Shown piece after piece: positions 60,767-64,000 of a stretch of DNA of 64,000 nt. How positions within the stretch are numbered: the stretch's first letter is position 1; each line of letters opens with the position of its first letter. The translations under genes were made by a program, and so were the position numbers. Under the pieces are notes generated by a model. That model was not told the DNA's origin. It worked only from the letters and a program-made list of their open reading frames with translations, and did not search any database. This stretch comes from Anaerolineales bacterium. Its GTDB lineage: Bacteria > Chloroflexota > Anaerolineae > Anaerolineales > UBA4823. The stretch lies in the NCBI GenBank assembly GCA_016929095.1, contig JAFGJM010000033.1:62001-126000 (forward strand), in the 5' to 3' direction.

Positions 60767-60795
60767 ATTATAGAAAATCCCCCGCCGGATGTCAG
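60767..60795 (-). promoter_or_regulatory. Leaderless promoter of the replication-relaxation gene, inside a terminator hairpin
   Basis: On the minus strand CTGACA (60790-60795), 17 bases and TATAAT (60767-60772), then six bases to the ATG at 60760. The -35 box lies within the hairpin at 60776-60805 that should end the upstream message. Confidence 0.65.
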
Positions 60796-60805
60796 CAGGG
60801 GAATT
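60776..60805 (-). terminator. Terminator of the NACHT gene
   Basis: AATTCCCC-T-GC and GC-G-GGGGATT pair on the minus strand around nine bases, followed by TTC. It lies about 40 bp past the stop at 60843. Confidence 0.65.
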
Positions 60806-60842
60806 AGATGGGAGTTAGAGATGGATTATGCACGGATACGAT

Positions 60843-63800
60843 TTATTTTGGTTGTGCTTGTACAGATTCTGTGGATGATGCTAAAACAACACGAAACCCA
60901 GTATAGCTATCCCATAATTTTGGGGATACCCTGTGTCTACAATTACATCTGATATTTAAAAGTTCATCTTCGTAAGATCCACCACGTACGACTCTCAGCA
61001 AATATTTTCCACCTTTAGGGTTTTCGCGGCCATCGGTATGGTTATAAGGGTATTTATAATCTGGTCTGTCACGATATTTCCCCCAAATACTACTTGTCCA
61101 CTCCCAAATATTCCCGCTCATGTCTTGTACCCCATATGGGCTAGCACCAGAGGCAAAACAACCTACCGTACTGGTTGTTCGAATTCCAGTATCTTGAAAA
61201 TTTGCTCTTCTAGGATCAGGTTCACCGCCCCACGGAAAAATTCGCCCATCTATGCCACGCGCAGCTTTTTCCCATTCGGCTTCTGATGGAAGTTTTATAT
61301 GCCAACCTTTCTTAAGTAATGAATGAAGTGCAATAGGAGTATCATTCCACCTCATAAGTTTCTCATTTAACCATTTGCAATATATCATAGCATCGTACCA
61401 AGTGACAAATCGAACAGGTCTTGAGAACGAGTCATTAAGAGCTGCTTTATCATGCTTTGAATACCCAGTATCTTGTACAAAAGAACGAAATTGCGCAACT
61501 GTGACAAGGTTACGTGCTATATAGTAATCTTTCAGGTTCAGTTTGTGCTGAGGTTTTTCATAATCGTAGGCACTAAAATCTTTTTCATTGGTGCCCATTA
61601 AGAATTCGCCTTCAGGAACAATTACAAAACCTAAAAGTGGTTCATCTGGCAAGTACCAGGCATCTTCTCTAAACCGTGTATCTCCAAGTCGGGCAAGCGT
61701 GTCACCCAGAGCAGTTCGGAATATAGGTTCAACTTGGGTTATAGGAACAGATTTTTCAAATATCTGCCTTAGTTTTTGGACAAATTGTTTCTTAAACTCG
61801 TTTCTAACTGAAACTAGTTCTAATAGTGCACTACCAGCAATTTCTGCAGCAGCTACTTGAATATTTTGTTCAATATTTCTTTCAGAAGCATTTTCGTCCA
61901 ATCCAACCAATCTCTTTAGCAGTAATTCAGCAGCATCAGGCGATACGATACTCAGGTAACCAACTAATAGCAGTGTTGGTTCTCTCCACCAACTTTCAAG
62001 AACTGTGCCATTTTCTAAAAAATTGGCAATTCCCTCTACACCAGATTGACTTCGAACAATCTCAGCCAAATATCGACCTGCTAAAAATTCTTGGAAACTT
62101 AAGTGGATAAAACGATAAGAGCCTAAACGTTCTTCTAGCAGGGTACCTCGCGTACGAGTAAGTACGATTAAATCTTCAATCTTATCCTTATACTCTGGTT
62201 TGGCTGCAATAAGTCTTCGGATACCACTTTCGCTTATCTCCCTTCCTTGCTCATTTCCACGCTCATGCATACTGAATGCCACGAATTGTGCCAATTCACG
62301 GTGAATCTGCAGGCTTCCTCCAACCATTTGTCCGATTCGCTCACTTACCGCTTCATCTGGATTGTATTCAGGTAGCAACATTGCATCTGTTGCTTTCATA
62401 TACAATTCGGCACGTTGTTCAGGTAAATGTCGATCACTATAATGAACCACCAAAAGCAACCGTATTAATAATGGAGTTGTTATGAGTGGTTCAATTTCCA
62501 TCCCTGAACGTATTCTGCGCTCAGATTCTAATTTTTGTATACTGTGAAGTAAATCATTTGCCTTTTGTTGTGCAATAATTTGGTCTGAAGGAAATAAGCT
62601 ATTATATGCTTGTGAAACAAGTGCAGCGATTTGGTCATTAGATAGCGGTTTGACTTTTAACTCCCGGAAGAGATTCGAAGGTAGGGCGGTACGTTCTTTG
62701 TACGCAATTGTCCTACAGGTCACTACAGCATGCATAGAGCCCCGTCCAACAATAAGTGTTTCTATTGCTTCGCGTACTAATACCCTTTCTTGTTCATTTG
62801 CTACTTCGTCCAAGCCGTCTAGTAATAAAATCACTGTTTGTCCATCCAATATTAGAAGTTCGAAGAAATCGGTCGGTAGATTAAAGCTACTTTGTTTTTC
62901 AATCAAATAAAATGATATGAATGAAGCCAAAGTCTTCTGGCGTGCTTTGGATATATTTTTCTGACTTCGTAAGTAATCGGCATAGGCATTAAGAGGTACA
63001 TAGATTGGCAACGGAAGTTTCTTTTCAACTTCTAAAACCGTTGTATTTAACTTTAGTTCCTTCAACAAACTTTTTTCCTTTCCACCTAATTTTTTATAAT
63101 CTTGCCTTACTTCCTTAAGGGTTAGTTTTAAATCTATGCCGTCTTCGAATAACCTAAATATATTCAGGTCAATTTCACTTAACATCGACTTTTGTAAATC
63201 TGTTAAATTACGTAAACTAACTTTCAGATCTTCGATTCCTCTCTTGTCTTCTTCATAGATTCTATCTAGGTCTAATCCTAATTTTCTAAATGCCAACTGA
63301 TCGTCCCCCCTTAGGATAGCATTAGCTAATGTACTAGCTATATGTTGTAAAACAGTGGTTTTTCCAGAACCCGGACCGCCTGTTATGATCAAGCGATTTC
63401 CTTCTCCTAGCACTTGATCAAATGATATCTCTTTCTTTTTTTCGTAACTTCCACCTAATAGTGGTACATATACTTTTTCAAGATCAATTTGAATTACTTG
63501 ATGTCCTTCACGCTTGATTCCACGTAATTCTATGGATCCATAACGATTACGAACCCAGTTTAAGTAATCGACAATTTGGTAATGAAGTTTTCTTTTGTCA
63601 AATATTGTTTCTGATTGCTTCAAAAATTGATTGAGGATATAGTAGATATGATTGTTTCTTTCAGTGATTAGAATATTATCTTTTGCGCCTTCCTCGATCC
63701 AGGTCCCCTTTTTTTTAATTTTTACAGAGCTAGAATCTTGAGCAATAATCCCTTTTCCAATTATTTTTGCAATTTGAATATCCGTATTTCCATACTGAGT

Positions 63801-64000
63801 CAATTCTTCCCTGATAGCACGAGTAAACCAATCTTTCTCGCGTTGATCTAATACGGATTCTGCTGTTGGGATAACGCTCAGCTGTTCAAGAATTGCATTA
63901 ATCTCATCACGCAATTCTGGAGTTTCTTCAACCGCATTTTCCAGACTCTTTGCTGTAGTTGCTTCATCGCCTAATTCTTTCAAGTGTTGAAGTTGATTAG
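60843..64000 (-). CDS. NACHT ATPase fused to a formylglycine-enzyme-like (C-type lectin) domain, N-terminus cut by window edge
   Basis: The frame is open to base 64000, so the true start lies outside; at least 1050 residues are visible. The N-terminal 180 residues are helical effector-like sequence of unknown type. The NACHT core has Walker A ITGGPGSGKTTVLQHIAS near residue 197 (counted from 63983) and Walker B VILLLDGLDEVANE near residue 388, followed by the CRTIAYKE sensor and a helical repeat region. Residues about 780-1035 are an FGE-sulfatase domain: EGEFLMGTNEKDFSAYD, LPSEAEWEKAARG, MSGNIWEWTSS and VRGGSYEDELLNIRC. The copper-binding cysteine pattern of true FGE is absent, so it is probably a ligand-binding module. 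STAND receptors of this build act in bacterial immunity or signalling. Confidence 0.85.
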   Translation of the reverse strand, partial: NQLQHLKELGDEATTAKSLENAVEETPELRDEINAILEQLSVIPTAESVLDQREKDWFTRAIREELTQYGNTDIQIAKIIGKGIIAQDSSSVKIKKKGTWIEEGAKDNILITERNNHIYYILNQFLKQSETIFDKRKLHYQIVDYLNWVRNRYGSIELRGIKREGHQVIQIDLEKVYVPLLGGSYEKKKEISFDQVLGEGNRLIITGGPGSGKTTVLQHIASTLANAILRGDDQLAFRKLGLDLDRIYEEDKRGIEDLKVSLRNLTDLQKSMLSEIDLNIFRLFEDGIDLKLTLKEVRQDYKKLGGKEKSLLKELKLNTTVLEVEKKLPLPIYVPLNAYADYLRSQKNISKARQKTLASFISFYLIEKQSSFNLPTDFFELLILDGQTVILLLDGLDEVANEQERVLVREAIETLIVGRGSMHAVVTCRTIAYKERTALPSNLFRELKVKPLSNDQIAALVSQAYNSLFPSDQIIAQQKANDLLHSIQKLESERRIRSGMEIEPLITTPLLIRLLLVVHYSDRHLPEQRAELYMKATDAMLLPEYNPDEAVSERIGQMVGGSLQIHRELAQFVAFSMHERGNEQGREISESGIRRLIAAKPEYKDKIEDLIVLTRTRGTLLEERLGSYRFIHLSFQEFLAGRYLAEIVRSQSGVEGIANFLENGTVLESWWREPTLLLVGYLSIVSPDAAELLLKRLVGLDENASERNIEQNIQVAAAEIAGSALLELVSVRNEFKKQFVQKLRQIFEKSVPITQVEPIFRTALGDTLARLGDTRFREDAWYLPDEPLLGFVIVPEGEFLMGTNEKDFSAYDYEKPQHKLNLKDYYIARNLVTVAQFRSFVQDTGYSKHDKAALNDSFSRPVRFVTWYDAMIYCKWLNEKLMRWNDTPIALHSLLKKGWHIKLPSEAEWEKAARGIDGRIFPWGGEPDPRRANFQDTGIRTTSTVGCFASGASPYGVQDMSGNIWEWTSSIWGKYRDRPDYKYPYNHTDGRENPKGGKYLLRVVRGGSYEDELLNIRCNCRHRVSPKLWDSYTGFRVVLASSTESVQAQPK

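Noticed and set aside
60860-60990. A diversity-generating retroelement variable repeat
   Set aside because: Only the receptor-type domain is seen. Neither a template repeat nor a reverse transcriptase is in the window, so I list the idea only as something to check.

Overview
The window looks like a chromosomal piece of a member of the Chloroflexota, most likely an Anaerolineae-type anaerobe. This is an inference. It rests on lipoproteins with Thr/Pro/Glu-rich linkers after the lipobox, the mixed archaeal and bacterial flavour of the metabolic genes, anaerobe-type proteins (2[4Fe-4S] ferredoxin, an Fe-S dehydratase, a UbiD-type decarboxylase) and moderate base composition. No rRNA or other taxonomic marker is present to prove it.

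Left chromosomal part (1-13.8 kb). A leftward operon encodes a UbiD-family decarboxylase, the two subunits of an aconitase-X dehydratase, a lipoprotein and a YfcC/DcuC-type transporter. The dehydratase-decarboxylase pair is the signature of the archaeal mevalonate route, but the transporter neighbour leaves a catabolic role open. Next comes a MITE-like repeat, then an ArsR-controlled redox/metalloid cluster (ArsP/DUF318-like permease, AhpD-like protein, CANC thioredoxin-fold protein, ArsR) with two matching palindromic operators. After that lie a MarR-controlled pair of membrane proteins, a ferredoxin, and a large secreted alpha/beta hydrolase.

Island (from tRNA-Glu(UUC) at 13.85 kb to at least 60.8 kb). 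Immediately after the tRNA the gene content becomes that of an integrated element: an excisionase-like HTH protein and a ParM/ParR-like segregation pair. A run of about 33 kb of almost uninterrupted same-strand defence genes (16.0-49.3 kb) follows. It contains a BREX locus (candidate BrxE-, BrxA- and BrxF/BrxB-position proteins, PglX, BrxC/PglY, PglZ, a NERD-BrxD fusion, BrxHI), a Gabija-like pair (OLD nuclease and UvrD-like helicase), and a tightly overlapping five-gene operon: DUF6361-like protein, phospholipase-D-fold protein, SNF2-type helicase, AddB-like nuclease and AddA-like helicase-nuclease. The last operon is my best candidate for an undescribed system.

Element backbone (49.5-60.8 kb). 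Leftward genes encode two DUF2958 proteins, a small unknown protein with a leaderless promoter (plus a truncated second copy of it), a ParA/small-partner partition pair and a replication-relaxation protein. Between them are structured leaders, a promoter with a perfect palindrome driving a short untranslated or nearly untranslated RNA, and rightward genes for a TolB-like lipoprotein and a membrane protein. The window ends inside a leftward NACHT-ATPase fused to a formylglycine-enzyme-like (C-type lectin) domain, a probable STAND-type immune receptor. No integrase, transposase, CRISPR array or reverse transcriptase is visible, and the second att site must lie outside if the element is intact.
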